From positions 836,230-900,229 of the forward strand of contig JAJEKV010000156.1 in the NCBI GenBank assembly GCA_021234155.1: a stretch of 64,000 nt of DNA. The letters are read 5' to 3'. A program made the position numbers and the translations under genes. The DNA comes from Isoetes taiwanensis (taxonomy: Eukaryota > Streptophyta > Lycopodiopsida > Isoetales > Isoetaceae). The notes under the pieces are model-generated. The model searched no databases. It was not told the DNA's origin and was given only the letters and a program-made list of their open reading frames with translations. This document shows positions 23,552-34,194 of this stretch, piece after piece. Position 1 is the first letter of the stretch, and every line of letters begins with the position of its first letter.

Positions 23552-23780
23552 CCGAGGTGGTTATGGCGGCAACGAGGATGCTAATTCAGTGCGAAAGAAC
23601 ACGTTGTGCTATTGGGACGGGGAGCCGGACATGTACAAAGAGATGGTGGACGATTGGAGGAACGTTTGGATAGGGTGATTGCTCGCTTGAGGGGAAGAGA
23701 TGAAGACGAAGACGAGGGCGGAGCTGATGATGATGATGAAGATAATGAAGAAGAGCTGCGCGACCGAGCAACAATGAGTC
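23552..23780 (+). pseudogene. Acidic-tail continuation after gene 4
   Basis: Open frames after gene 4 encode LCYWDGEPDMYKEMVDDWRN (frame 1, ends ~23,675) and, in another frame, ERLDRVIARLRGRDEDEDEG followed by an acidic DDDDEDNEEE run to ~23,775. A frameshift would join them to one another and perhaps to gene 4, giving a longer protein with an acidic tail. Unrecognised. Confidence 0.35.
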
Positions 23781-23858
23781 GTTGTATTTTATTTTTCAAT
23801 GTAACATCTTTCACAACTTTAATCAAAAGTAACCCTTTTTATTATTATCTTGTAAAGC

Positions 23859-23996
23859 TTCACACGACGCGGCCACATAAATGCAAGCAATAGCGAACTC
23901 CAATTGTTCGCCATTATGATACAAATAAGATCACATGACGCCGAAGCTACAACAGTGCAAACAAGGTTGGAGGCAAGTACTTGCCGTCGTGTGAAC
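23859..23996. repeat. Hairpin, copy 8 (three arms)
   Basis: CTTCACACGACGCGG (23,858-) and GATCACATGACGCCGAAGC (23,929-) both pair with GTACTTGCCGTCGTGTGAAC ending at 23,996. A duplicated left arm is present, perhaps two hairpins merged. It marks the end of the plus-strand gene cluster and the start of the minus-strand gene. Confidence 0.75.
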
Positions 23997-24262
23997 ATGC
24001 TACATTACAAGTATACTTTTACCGATTCTTGTCTCTTAGATCTCCACTGTTGCGATGCTAGTGGGGCCCTAAATTTTGCCAAGCAACTTTCCGTTTTCTC
24101 TTGACATTATGCCAATGGTGTTTACGACCACGGGTTGCTCCTTAAAGCGACCTTCTTGTCGTATTTAGCCATCGCCCTTCTATAAAACCACTCACGTCAT
24201 CTGTCTTAGAGGGTTGGTTCCCACATTTCCACCCCTCTTTGAGTGTTATTCACGATGAAAGG

Positions 24263-26222
24263 CTATTTTAGCTTGTTTATCGCGACTTCTCCATGCCTTG
24301 TGCACTCCACCTTTGCTAGGCTTCCATACTTCCTAAAAAACCAAGGTGCATGAGCCCAAAAGATGTGCAAGTAGTCGCGGACTTCACTCTCTCCCCATGC
24401 GTCTATGAAAGCTTTAATAAATTTGTTATTAAGCTTGCACGAACATTTCTGCATCTTCTCTTGTGAGGTCCATTCTCGAATGTATGGGAACAATTCGGAC
24501 AATGCATCCCATGCTTTTTTTTTTCCTCAATGCCGAATCGGCGCCATCAATGCGGTCCTGCTCGCATCAACCAGCAATTTTCCAAATTCATAGACCTTTT
24601 CTTCCATCTGGTTTCCGTTCGAGCCTCTCTATGATTCTTTATGAAGCATCGAGCTTTCATCCCTCAATTGATACCTTTACGAGGCACACTTGTTCTTCTT
24701 CTGCCGTTTCTCATCGAGCTCTAATCTTACATTGCCACCATGCAAACACATACGATAGAACATGTTCAACTCTCTGGTTCCTTCCTCTCTTCTCTTCTTG
24801 TGCGAAATGTTCCACACGAATCTGCAGCTCAAAAATATCATCTTGTCGATGATTCTCACAAAGCCGTGCAAAGTGCAGATATGAACCCTCTCTAATGGAA
24901 TGGGGAAAATGCCATGGAACTTGGGATCTTCTTCTCCTCTATTAGGAGCATTTGCTTGGTTAAGGGACAAGGTTGAAACAATCTTCCCATGCCTTGACTT
25001 CCTTGCATGATTGCAGTACAGACAACTTTTGCATGTTCCTTGTCCTCCTCCACTTATGTTGTACATTGCTTTCTCAGTTTTTAAATCAGACGCCAAGTGA
25101 AAAATTACTTTGTAAGATCCATAGTGATCTACTTGCAATTTTCCCCTCCCTCGAATCTAGATATTAGACTTCGGGATGTCGGTTTGATTGAACACCCATT
25201 TCAAAACCTCGTGGGTTTCTTTTCGAACTTTAAAGAGACCTAACCACCCGGTGTCATCTTGATTGACATGAGAACCATTTTTCATACGCTTCTTCTCCTC
25301 GTCAAGTCACCTCTACATCTTTTTGTTATTCTTGTTGCTCTTTGATTTAGCATGTGCAATTGCATTCTCAATTGCTCTATTCATCATGACAACGGATACC
25401 CTCTCATACTTCTCAAACTTGGTCAGTTCCATTTCATCCAATTTTATGCAAACTTCAATCTCACCATTAGTTTACTTGCAAATGTTAAGTCATAATATTT
25501 GACAAGGAATTGTAAGAGAGTAACCGAGGTCAACCCAAAAGATTATTATGTTCATTCATTCCAACTATATCACAACAATCCTTGCCATTCTTATCTTTTA
25601 TGGCTATGGCGGGACCAAAGACATTCAACGTGGTGCATCTCTCCTAATATGGCATACACCATCTTTGTCCTAGTAACCCTTGTATTCTCGACAATTTGTG
25701 GGCGTGGAGCGAATACTTTTTTTGTGCCCATTCTTTTCAACGTTTTAGGTGGAATGGCTTGAATAGAGAACGGTAACCAAACCTCTCACTGATGCCTACA
25801 TCATCACAAACAATCTGTACATCTGTAAACTTCTAACTTCTTGTAGATCTCCCCTAGTACCATTTCCAATACCATCTTCTTGAGAGGAGAGATGTAGGGC
25901 TGACAAATCATGTCCACTATCTCCCTGTTAGTAAAGCTAGGTTCTTCACTCGTAACCAAGATTGCTTCTAGTTTCCCCGGATCTTAAGCGGCCTTTGCTA
26001 GTGTTGTAAACGGACCTTGTGGCGTGACCACTGCGTCTGAATGCACCTGATCCAAACTTCAGTTCCTCTATCGATCGATAATGCTTCTTCCTTTCTCAAG
26101 TTAAGCCAAGGGTGTTTTTTCTTCAAATTCTTTAACCTACATTGAAGCCCAAAGTTTGCTCTTTCGAGCTCTTGGATCTTTTCTTGCAGCTGCCCTATCA
26201 CCAATTTGGACTTCTCCGCCAC
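24263..26222 (-). pseudogene. Large minus-strand protein relic with CxxC, unrecognised mobile-element-like
   Basis: Read on the minus strand from 26,222: a coiled coil (LVIGQLQEKIQELERANFGL), then EEPSFTNREIVDMICQPYIS (~25,940), KMVYAILGEMHHVECLWSRH (~25,640), LTKFEKYERVSVVMMNRAIE (~25,400), DDTGWLGLFKVRKETHEVLK (~25,240). The clear open part 25,138-24,677 has CKSCLYCNHARKSRHG and RVHICTLHGFVRIIDKMIFL. Near the end is RDYLHIFWAHAPWFFRKYGS (24,390). The layout (a CxxC patch, then a helix with LHxxxRIID, then HIxxxHxPxFxRKYG) resembles large uncharacterised ORFs carried by mobile elements in several eukaryotes, which is an impression from memory, not an alignment. At least five frame changes are present, and introns may explain some. 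Confidence 0.45.
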
Positions 26223-26639
26223 TTATCTCAAAGAAGTTTCCCTCCCCAAAGCGTCATTCCTTTCCTTCATCACGATGGGAGTAATGGGCGAGAGAAAAAG
26301 AGTCACTTGGTTTAAGTTATAATTCTCTTGTGACAATCGGGCGGCTCATCTCAAGGAACTGTATTCGATTCGAATGCCTTCATCCTCTCTCAATCTCTCA
26401 CAATATCCCAAGAGGCCGAGTTACCGTCACCACAAAGCGGACTAAACTTGAAGCGTCCCGAAATGGCGGTTTCTGCCACTCAACGGATCAATGGATATAA
26501 ACCGCCATCCGCCCAAATGTCGACACTTTTTGAGCACGCAAGGCGCAACATGTCGAGGTCTAAGTTCTTATTTTTTAGACCTTTTTTTCGCGATTGAAGA
26601 CGGAGCATATTCACGAGTCGGTTGGATCCTTATCCACAC
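26223..26639. other. No gene seen
   Basis: Upstream region of the minus-strand relic. It has no clear TATA box on the minus strand within 150 bp and no hairpin. A short plus-strand frame across 26,491-26,844 runs into the duplicated right-end sequence and is not thought to be coding. Confidence 0.35.
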
Positions 26640-27261
26640 ATCATTTGGAGCTTCCATACAGCGTGGATCGCCGCGGCAAAATGAATGTGTACAATTTGTA
26701 TGCCCCAAAGCACAATTAAACCGTTTTGAGGCTCAGTCCGGTACTAACCTCGTTTTTGAAATTTTGCAACGTGCATATGGAAAAGTCCATTCTCCTACAA
26801 TCCATGATTTTATACAAAAAGCAAATTCAAAATTCGAATTGTAGGGGGCGGGAAGCTTGTATTGGGATGAAGTAAAGATCCGATTCACGAACTTTTAAAG
26901 GCGCAATCAGCGGCCCTTCCAAACGAAAGTCTAATACAAAGCTTCAACCTACACATTCAAATTTTTAAATGTAGAAGGCGGGAATGGACTCTAAATGAAA
27001 ATAGGGCAAGACAAGAATCGGTGATGCGCATGATTGGTATCGACAAACCAAGAGACACCGTCATGAGTTGCGGTATGCTATAATGCAAGTGGCTTTTTAG
27101 AAATACCGTGTTTGCGTCAATCTGTCGACAACAAGAGAATTAAATATATATGGCGCCATAGATATGCGATTCCCTTATTCGGAGAATATTCCAAGCAAAT
27201 CGGCCGGGGAAAAAAGGGGCTTAATATATGACGTGGAATGGCTGATAGGAGGCCATTTTAG
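26640..27261. repeat. Internal, truncated copy of the element's right end
   Basis: Matches the true right end, which is now split as 28,640-28,725 plus 37,848-38,360. Shared phrases in order: CTTCCATAC, TTTTTGAAATTTGCAACGTG, AAGTCCATTCTCCTACAATC, GAATTGTAGGGGGCGGGAAG, AAGAGACACCGTCATGAGTT, ATATGGCGCCAT, GAATATTCCAAGCAAATC, TGACGTGGAATG and AGGAGGCCATTTT. Homology stops inside the inverted repeat at GGCCATTTT (27,261), so the outer ~22 bp of the terminus is missing. Confidence 0.9.
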
Positions 27262-27329
27262 TTCATAAAACATAATATAACTTGGAATGATAGATATTTT
27301 ATATGCAAATGGGAGACTATTGACGAGGG

Positions 27330-27358
27330 ACTTGTGTTTAGTTTTAATTTGACAACAA
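27330..27358. repeat. 29-bp direct repeat, left copy
   Basis: ACTTGTGTTTAGTTTTAATT followed by TGACAACAA; nearly identical to ~28,611-28,639. The two copies bracket the segment carrying the acidic gene. Confidence 0.7.
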
Positions 27359-27369
27359 ATAAGAAAAGT

Positions 27370-27439
27370 GGATCACCACGATGCGAATTTAGTGTGTTCC
27401 ATTTTTGTTGCATATGTACTATTAAACTTGGTGTGATCC
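27370..27439. repeat. 70-bp hairpin, copy 9
   Basis: GGATCACCACGATGCGAAT pairs with CTTGGTGTGATCC. Related to the other hairpins but with a diverged inner arm. Confidence 0.75.
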
Positions 27440-27737
27440 TTGAAAAATAATATGCTCTTTGAAAAGGGATAATGACTTATGTACTTAAGAGTGGTAACAC
27501 ATGTACAAGAAAAAAAAAAGTTAGGTATTCAAATGGAATTAGAAGCAAAAACTTTTTACATTCAAAATTTTTTATGGCCGTATGGCTTTACATCATTTTG
27601 TAAATTTAAATGCCCAGAGGCTTCAACTATTCACAACAAAAAAGCCTGGAGGCTTGCAGTCATATGGTAAGAAGCTGGAGGCAAGCTCGACTAAGAACAA
27701 GGAAAAAAAAATAAGAGGTGCTCTGCCCTAACAAATT

Positions 27738-28119
27738 TCATTCATCTGCTTCATCATCTGCAAAAAAAAATAAGAAATAACCGTTAGTTGAATGCTTAAG
27801 AAAAGAAAGAAAACATGCATGTACCATGAACTAACGCCATGAGCTCCTCGAAGTCAGCAGATTCGTCTTCATCTTCTTCATCATCTTCGGCTTCTTCTCC
27901 GTCGGTAGACCACTCATTTTCTGAAGAATCTCTTATCCAGCCTTCAAGAACACCTGTGATGAACTCCTGCTCCGAAATTTCCTCTGATTCCTCATTCTCT
28001 GATTCCTCGTCAGAGGAATCAGAGGAATCAGAGGCATTCAGAGCAAGAACCGTGGGCAGCGGAGGGAACTGCGGAGGGAACACCTCTTCCAGCCGTAATA
28101 GGCGCCTCTTGGAGGACAC
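27738..28119 (-). CDS. Acidic nuclear-type protein with one intron
   Basis: ATG at 28,119 (minus) opens MSSKRRLLRLEEVFPPQFPP, then a long Asp/Glu/Ser stretch (SDSSDEESENEESEE, then EEAEDDEEDEDESADFEELM). The unspliced frame runs into a tail rich in Phe, but a clean intron is visible: donor CATG|GTACATG at 27,824-27,823 and acceptor TTTTTTTTTGCAG at 27,770-27,758 give a 67-nt intron. The spliced protein ends ALVHDDEADE with TGA at 27,740-27,738, about 105 residues. The basic start and acidic body suit a chromatin or histone-chaperone-like protein, but this is inference from composition only. It belongs to the 22.7-kb element by position. Confidence 0.55.
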
Positions 28120-28347
28120 CTCCGGCTCTTAAAGTAGCCCGATCTCTTCATGGCGATGGACTAGAGAAATTGGGCGGAGGATCTAGCAAAGATTGGGCGG
28201 AGATTGGGGGGAGAATGGGCGCCAATCTAGGCTGGAATAGATATAGGCTGGATTAGACGTGAAAATCGTAGGAATGATTCGTATTCCAGTCCTATCAACC
28301 ATCATTACATGCCATTATGTGCATATCTCGAAATTTGAGCCATATCT

Positions 28348-28450
28348 AATATCTTCCTTTTTTAACCTTATACCTAAATATCCAATATCTTCCTTTTTTA
28401 ACCTTATTCCTAAATAGCCAATATCTTCCTTTTTTAACCTAAATCCTAAA
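28348..28450. repeat. 36-bp tandem repeat, three copies
   Basis: AATATCTTCCTTTTTTAACC plus TTATACCTAAATAGCC starts at 28,348, 28,384 and 28,420. AT-rich, non-coding. Confidence 0.9.
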
Positions 28451-28657
28451 CCTATATGATTTGAGTTTAACCTGAAAATGAACACCGATATAATTCGAAT
28501 TTAACATACTATTTAATACCAAGATGCTACGTCACACTATGTCGATAATTGGGATTTAAAAAAAAACACTCCAAACCCTCCTCGAAAAAACCACGTAAGT
28601 GCCGACCTCACTTGTGTTTAAGTTTAATTTGACAACAAGCAACTTCCATACTGTGTA

Positions 28658-28723
28658 GATCGCACGGCGCGAAATCAAGGTGTGGTATTTTTATGCCCCA
28701 ACACAATTCGCTTCGTGTGAGCC
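28658..28723. repeat. 66-bp hairpin, copy 10
   Basis: GATCGCACGGCGCGAA pairs with TTCGCTTCGTGTGAGCC. Its right foot (CGA) is the target site into which the CACTA element inserted. A decayed copy of this hairpin is at ~26,655-26,735. Confidence 0.75.
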
Positions 28724-28789
28724 GACACTACCACCCCAATTCTGGGACCACACCTAAAAACAACAGTAACAAAAAGACCACATGTCGTT

Positions 28790-29270
28790 GTTCCAAAAAA
28801 TCTACATGTGGTTATGTGGAGGTGTGGTTTATTAAGGAGACGGTGTAGTTTTTTTTATGGAGCTATAGTTTTTTTTTTTTTTTGAAGGTGTAGTCTTTTT
28901 TTGAGGTGTCGTTTTTTTAAAAGAAGTGTTGCTTGTTTTTTTGAGGGGGTGTTGTTTTTAAGAAGGTGTTGTTTTTTGAGGTGTAGTTTATAACTAGGTG
29001 TAGTTTTTAAGTGGTCGTTTTTTATGGAAGTATAGTTTTTTGAAGTGTGGTTTATAAGGAGGTATAGTTTTTAAGTGGTTGTTTTTTAAGGAAGTATAGT
29101 TTTCTGAAGTGGTATGATTTTTTTAATCGAGGTGTTGTTTTTTGAGGTGTCGTTTATAAGTGGGTGTAGTTTTTAAATAGCTGTTTTTTAAAGAAGTATG
29201 GTTTTTTGAAGTGTGGTTTATAAGCGGGTGTAGTTTTTAAGTGGATGTTTTTTAAGGAAGTATGGTTTTC
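28790..29270. repeat. CACTA 1 left subterminal repeats
   Basis: Tandem degenerate units of GGTGTAGTTTTTAAGTGGTTG, GAAGTATAGTTTTTTGAAGTG and similar. Such subterminal arrays are the transposase-binding regions in CACTA elements. The same family in reverse fills 51,936-52,660. Confidence 0.85.
29103..29270. repeat. 168-bp direct repeat, left copy
   Basis: From TCTGAAGTGGTATGATTTTT to GTATGGTTTTC. It matches 31,900-32,067 with only about three differences. The two copies bracket the HUH-endonuclease insert. Confidence 0.9.
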
Positions 29271-29516
29271 GCTTAAGTGTGTATTATCGCTTAAGTGTGT
29301 ATTATCGCTTCTTAACCGTTAGATTAAGTGTTTTTAAAAAAAAATTCAATGGTGCACAAGTCAAGATGCTCTCTCCTGCAATCCTGTGCGTCCATTCTGA
29401 GTCTTTTACAGGTCAAACTTGGGGTGTTTGACCTGCACCTAAAATACACACAATATACATCAGACCATGCTGTATTATGGCAAGAAATACAGTCCTGTGT
29501 ATTATACATGTTAAAG

Positions 29517-29880
29517 AGGACCTGGGGAATCGAACCCCAGTTAAACCTGAACCTGAACTCAAATACCTGTATGTGTCAAAGCAAAAGAGAACCAAATGAA
29601 TATAAGGAAAACCAGAAACTAGGAGTCTGAGGAATTGAACCTCAGTTACTAGCCATTACTCAACCAAGCATAAAGAGGCTTCCGCAGAGGGAGCCACGTT
29701 ATATAAGGGGCCAAAGCCCTCTAAAGCTGAAAGGTAGCGTCAAGAACAAGATACATTTGAATAAAATCCAAAAAGATGTCAATGTCATTCATTTACCACA
29801 AATTGTCAAGAAAGAAGAAACGAAAAAGTTAACATGAAACGCAAGTCAAGCTGGGCTGCGGGGATCGATCCCACTCACAC
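29517..29880 (-). other. Three tRNA T-arm / B-box-like motifs
   Basis: On the minus strand, TGGGGTTCGATTCCCCA (~29,525-29,541), TGAGGTTCAATTCCTCA (~29,629-29,645) and a poorer GTGGGATCGATCCCCGC (~29,857-29,873) each look like a tRNA T arm with a 5-bp stem and a 7-nt loop; the first two fit the pol III B box GGTTCGANTCC. No matching acceptor or anticodon arms are found, so they are not tRNA genes. They may be tRNA-derived remnants or part of the HUH element's structure. Confidence 0.45.
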
Positions 29881-30054
29881 CAAAGAACAGACCATCGGGT
29901 CTGCGAGGGGATGAGGTCCCACGGCCCACTAAAACGGCACCATAAAACAAAGCGGTGGCTGCCACCATAAATGGCAGCCAAGATAAAAAGTTATTTTCAG
30001 CGGTTCAACATGTTTCATTATCGAGATCAAAACACCCAAAGTTCAACAAGTTTA

Positions 30055-30399
30055 TCAATTTCTAGCCAGCCCAACCATAGCATCCCTCACCAACAAGTCA
30101 ATTTGCGGATCTCCTCGAGTCGGTAAAGCCACGGCAAGGCTCATGTGAGAGCGTAAAGCATGGATATCCGATGGCAAAACACCAAGGCGATCCCAATCGA
30201 CCGGCAGATAAGGCGATCCATAGCCCCATAGAGGTCGCGGGCTGCCTCTTAAGTATCCGCAAAGGAAGCGGCTATCGGTGAGCTTCAGTACCAACCTCAG
30301 ATCACACAATTTAAAAACTCCTCGGCCAGTGAATGTCTCTTCTTCTTCCCGAGGATAAGCAAGAGGATTTGGATGAGAGTCATCCACGGCCCGCACCAC
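30055..30399 (-). CDS. Second minus-strand ORF of the HUH insert
   Basis: 114 codons from ATG 30,399, ending LLVRDAMVGLARN. It contains RGVFKLCDLRLVLKLTDSRF and LPVDWDRLGVLPSDIHALRS. It follows the main HUH frame on the same strand after 165 bp, so it may be its 3' exon or a second gene. No family is recognised. Confidence 0.35.
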   Translation of the reverse strand: MVRAVDDSHPNPLAYPREEEETFTGRGVFKLCDLRLVLKLTDSRFLCGYLRGSPRPLWGYGSPYLPVDWDRLGVLPSDIHALRSHMSLAVALPTRGDPQIDLLVRDAMVGLARN

Positions 30400-30564
30400 A
30401 AACCCGGGCTTATATGCACATCAACAGAGTCACATGCACGGGGAGTTACATGGACTTGAAAGCTTCCGTCTCCATAACACGAAATCAACACGGAAAATTA
30501 CAAAGCAAACAAACAAACAAGCAAGAATTAGAAACACATACATAGCTTCGCCCACAAACAGATC

Positions 30565-31251
30565 TCATCCGACTGCCATTGTATGATCTCCAGTATGAAT
30601 GGGGATGAAATCGGCACCAACATCAGGTACATTGGCCTGAGAACCAAAAGACCTTTCATCCAGGTCCTCAAAGTTCTCGTCCTGCTCGTCTGCAGGGATG
30701 CTATCATCCCAATAGCGGCGCCTGCCAGGCCCATTCCTCTCAACTGGAACATACCCCACTGGCAGCCCAAATATAATAGCCCTGACATCTGATGGCAAAC
30801 AAGAGGAAGGATTCAGAAGTACACGCCAAGCAGCCCTTACTCTATGCTCATTAATATGAGCAGAATTAGAAGGGATGATCCAGGAGCTGCTGAGCGTATA
30901 TTTAGAAGACCTCAACATCTTACATACAGTATAAGTTAGACTAGGTGTATGCCTCCGTCCGCCATGGTAAAAAACAAAGTGAGCAGCCTTATTCATCAGA
31001 TTTCTGTTATCAAGAACACACAATCCTTTAGTATCACCTGCCCCCCATCTAAGGTATAGATCTTTACCCCTTTCAACCATTCCCTCGGATACATTGTACA
31101 GATGACAAGTATAATGCACTTTGCCGATATCCTTCATACAATACCCGACCATGCCCTCAAAACAATGGAGCTTGGTGTTTTTTAAGGCCTTGCAGATCAA
31201 AACTACGCCCGTGGGCTTGGGCTTCCGATTAAAGCGATTTAATAGCCTCAT
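30565..31251 (-). CDS. HUH-type Rep endonuclease, Y-motif part
   Basis: 228 codons, minus strand, from a nominal ATG at 31,251. Near residue 37 is GMVGYCMKDIGKVHY, with the YxxK(D) motif that carries the nicking tyrosine of HUH (Rep-type) endonucleases. Downstream are LYLRWGAGDTKGLCVLDNRN and YHGGRRHTPSLTYTVCKMLR, then WIIPSNSAHINEHRVRAAWR, a conserved-looking helical region, and an Asp/Glu-rich tail (ADEQDENFEDLDE). The HUH histidines are supplied by the overlapping frame at 31,229-31,354, so the true gene starts upstream and crosses a frame change near 31,235. The protein would nick a specific single strand and stay covalently attached to its 5' end. Confidence 0.65.
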   Translation of the reverse strand: MRLLNRFNRKPKPTGVVLICKALKNTKLHCFEGMVGYCMKDIGKVHYTCHLYNVSEGMVERGKDLYLRWGAGDTKGLCVLDNRNLMNKAAHFVFYHGGRRHTPSLTYTVCKMLRSSKYTLSSSWIIPSNSAHINEHRVRAAWRVLLNPSSCLPSDVRAIIFGLPVGYVPVERNGPGRRRYWDDSIPADEQDENFEDLDERSFGSQANVPDVGADFIPIHTGDHTMAVG

Positions 31252-31354
31252 TCACGCTCTTTGGATTTCTAAAGCGACATCTTAAAACGGCCTGTACATG
31301 CGGATGGTGGGGTGAGGACCCTCTTTCTAATGCCACAAAGACCAACCGGTGCAT
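31229..31354 (-). pseudogene. HUH-type Rep endonuclease, HxH-motif part
   Basis: A 41-codon frame (ATG at 31,354, stop at 31,231-31,229) reading MHRLVFVALERG, then HHPHVQAVLRCRF, then NPKSVNEAIKSL. HPHVQ fits motif 2 (HUH/HLQ) of Rep endonucleases, and the preceding FVALERG strand is where those proteins have a beta strand. It overlaps the larger frame by 23 bp in a different phase, so one indel (real, or a consensus error) or a programmed shift separates the HUH and Y motifs. It is short and easily missed without motif reading. Confidence 0.65.
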
Positions 31355-31899
31355 TTAGAGTTCGCGAGAAAAAAACAAGGCCATCATAAAATGATCTTGG
31401 CACATCTTGGCGGAAAGACCCAAATAAGTGACGAAACATCAAGCCAATCCAGATTCATATTCAAATCCACAAGTGGAACAGTGGGTTGCTGGCACGGGCG
31501 GATGGGAAGGAAGCATCGGCCGGCTTCTAGCAAGCCGACCATACACCGGTTGCTCGGCGCAGGACATGGCAACAAGAACAAGGGACCAAGACAAGCAAAA
31601 ACGAAGAAGAATGGGGATGGCGCAGCGCTTACCTTCAAGGGCGATGAAGATATGTGAGCAAGATCATCGGCTCCATGCCTATCCTCTCTAGCCAAATTTA
31701 GAATCGCCCAGTGCGCTCTCCTCGGCAAAATAGGAAGGCAAAGAAAGGAACCATCGAAATAAAACTAAACCCTAAAATACCCTTTCTCGGCCAAACTCAG
31801 GTATTTTATCAGTATTTATACGGTTTTAATACAAATACATTCCAAAAACCTTTATAAATCTTATGTAAGAAACATACGACATTTCAACCAGCAGACATT
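31255..31899. other. Upstream part of the HUH insert
   Basis: Minus-strand frame 31,384-31,728 (114 codons, rich in Pro/Leu/Phe) and a plus-strand frame over the same bases are both uncharacterised. No TATA box at a convincing distance. Sequence beyond 31,730 is AT-rich with no gene. Confidence 0.3.
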
Positions 31900-32067
31900 A
31901 TCTGAAGTGGTATGATTTTTTTAATCGAGGTGTTGTTTTTTGAGGTGTCGTTTATAAGTGGGTGTAGTTTTTAAATAGCTATTTTTTAAAGAAGTATGGT
32001 TTTTTGAAGTGTGGTTTATAAGCGGGTGTAGTTTTTAAGTGGCTGTTTTTTAATGAAGTATGGTTTT
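31900..32067. repeat. 168-bp direct repeat, right copy
   Basis: Second copy of 29,103-29,270 (differences near 31,981, 32,043 and 32,054). Confidence 0.9.
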
Positions 32068-32432
32068 CTGAAGTGGTGTAGTTTATAACTAGATGTAGTG
32101 TTTAAGAAGCTATTTTTAAGGAAATATGATTTTTTTGGTGTGGTTTATACAACTAGGTATAGTTTTTACGTAGCTATTTTTTAAAGTAAGTATGGTTTTT
32201 TGAGGTGTGGTTTTTAAGTAGGTGTAGTTTTTAAGTGGCTATTTTTTTACAGAAGTGTGGTTTTCTGAAGTGGCGTAGTTTTTACGCAGCTATTTCTTAA
32301 GGAAGTATGGTTTTTTTGAGGCTATTTCTTAAGCAAAGCACCACCACCTGGAATATTGTTTGTTGCTCAACTTTGGGAATGTATTGTATTGTTTTACATT
32401 CGTGAAAAATAACTTCAATGGTTAGATCCAAC
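32068..32432. repeat. CACTA 1 subterminal repeats, inner part
   Basis: Continuation of the GGTGTAGTTTTTAAGTGG-type array, ending in a block (CAAAGCACCACCACCTGGAA … GGTTAGATCCAAC) that is shared, in reverse, with 51,838-51,935 of CACTA 2. Confidence 0.85.
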
Positions 32433-32830
32433 CACTACAAGAGAATGAGCATTTTTTGTCAGAAAAATCGTCAGACTGTCTAGAGATATTTTTGCCTGAC
32501 ATACAGGCTGATGAACGTACTGACGATTACTATTTTGATGCTTTTCCTGACGATACTACATCAGACATATCGTCACATAAATCGTCAGAAGCCTTTATCA
32601 GGTTAAGCGTCAGAATTTGCGTCAGAATATGCGTCAGAATTTGCGTCGGGGTTCAAATGGTTTCTTGTCGAATTTGCGTCGGTTCAGCGTCAGAATTTGC
32701 GCAGACGAATTTTCGTCGAAATAATCGTCGAAAAATGCGCCGATATAACGTCCGATATATATCATCAGATTTTGCGTCAGACTATTCGTCAGATATTGCA
32801 TCAGACTAATCGTCAGATGGTGCTTTTCTA
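32433..32830 (+). mobile_element. CACTACAAG-type terminus with CGTCAGA subterminal repeats
   Basis: CACTACAAGAGAATGAGCAT begins at 32,433 and is followed by some fifteen copies of (A)TCGTCAGA / GCGTCAGAAT. CACTACAAG with short tandem subterminal motifs is the form of a second CACTA lineage in plants. The opposite end was not found within this element. An open frame through the repeats (32,456-32,809) is repeat-derived. Confidence 0.65.
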
Positions 32831-33540
32831 GGCGCTATTACAATTTTAGTTATAACATTTGATTGAATAGTATATTTTAGATGAAATTTGATGTTTCACA
32901 AAGCTCCTCGATCTGTCTAATGATGTATTATTTAATTAAGCTTGATTTAGTTCCGGGAGGGAGGGGGGGAATTAATTTCCATCCCTAGCTAGTATTGTCC
33001 TTTATTGGCCGTCAGATGGGGGCACCTTCTGTAGAATATGTTGGCTGGCAAGATTTGAAGCACTGGTATTGAGTCAGCATGGGGTCAAATTGACCCCATT
33101 AAATAGGAACGCCCCTGCCACAATACCATGGCTTCATCAAGTATACAACACAGGAGCATGTACATACAGTAGCAGAAAGCAGGCATAACTCAAACACAAC
33201 GTCCACCAAAACAGAGGCCTGATTGATTTCTTCAACGGGCCTCAAATAGAACAAAGTTGACTTGACACAAAATAAGAGTTGGCTTACCGGATCTGCCTGC
33301 CACAATTTCTCTTTCTCTGTGGCAGGCAGATGGGGTTCGGCTGGTGTTTAAATGGGTTATGGGAAATACTCCAATTGTTATACATACTCTAATATGCTAA
33401 TGGAAGGAAGCGCTAAACTGGGATCAAACTCAAACCTGTTTTGATGAAGGCAAGCTCTCATATAGATTCTGTATTTTCCTTGCAAAGTTAGCATCTTCTT
33501 TCTTCAGAAGCCAATCTGAACACAAAAAAGCAAAGCATGC
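32831..33540. other. No gene; two inverted repeats
   Basis: Contains a hairpin ATCTGCCTGCCAC / GTGGCAGGCAGAT (33,291-33,303 and 33,319-33,331, 13/13 pairs) and a near-palindrome ATGGGGTCAAATTGACCCCAT at 33,079-33,099. Nothing coding. Confidence 0.5.
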
Positions 33541-34144
33541 AGGTTTGCCAAACTTCCTTTGGGAAGAAGCAGTAAAGACTGCTGTGCTAGTGCAAAATGC
33601 TTTGCCAACCAAATGTCTGGAAGGTATGTGCCCAGAATTCTTATGGTCAGGAAGTATGCCTAACTTTGAAAATTATAAAGCATACGGCTACCTGGGATAT
33701 ACTCATATTCCCAAGGAAAATAGATTAAAATTAGATGACAGATGCATCATAACCTATTTGGTAGGATATGATGAGCATTCGAAAGGTTACAGAATGTACA
33801 ATCCAGAAAGAAGAAACATCATAGTGAGCAGAGATGTGACTTTTGTAGAAGAAGAATTATACAGGCGAAGGTCTATAAGCAAAGTGGAGATTAAGTACAA
33901 AATAGTAGAGCCCTGCAATACAAATGTAAATGATATGGCAGATTTGGATGACAAGGTGGATAAGAATGCACAAAGCTTGGAAACAAATCTTAAAGATGCA
34001 TGCAATGATGAGGAAATTGACAATGTTGAAGACAATAACAATGCTGTGGCTGTGGAGGTTGTTCTTGTAAGAAAATACAAATGTATACATGAATGTAAGA
34101 CTACCCAGAAGGAAATAGTTTGGGGGACGTTCATCAAACTCTAG
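33532..34144 (+). pseudogene. Ty1/copia integrase C-terminal fragment
   Basis: The frame KHAGLPNFLWEEAVKTAVLV at 33,533 onward, then FENYKAYGYLGYTHIPKENR and DDRCIITYLVGYDEHSKGYR, and NPERRNIIVSRDVTFVEEEL, is the standard order of copia integrase after the catalytic core (AGLP.xFW.EAV, then the YLVGYDEHSKGYR and SRDVxF motifs). It runs on through an acidic linker to TAG at 34,142-34,144. RT and RNase H are missing. It is followed by an A tract at 34,279-34,291. Confidence 0.85.
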
Positions 34145-34194
34145 TGGCAATGGATCGTCAATACAACGTATAAGTTAGAAGGTTGACTCTGTAG

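Larger units (their letters stand above)
29271..31899 (-). mobile_element. Insert encoding an HUH endonuclease (replitron-like)
   Basis: A 2.6-kb block interrupts the subterminal repeats of CACTA 1. Its one coherent gene set is on the minus strand and carries HUH and Y motifs of a rolling-circle replication endonuclease. It is flanked by 168-bp near-identical direct repeats of CACTA sequence, far longer than normal target duplications. HUH-encoding eukaryotic transposons other than Helitrons (the replitron group) are established, and assignment to that group is inference. The exact ends are not defined. GCTTAAGTGTGTATTATC is repeated at 29,271-29,307 near the left edge. Confidence 0.6.
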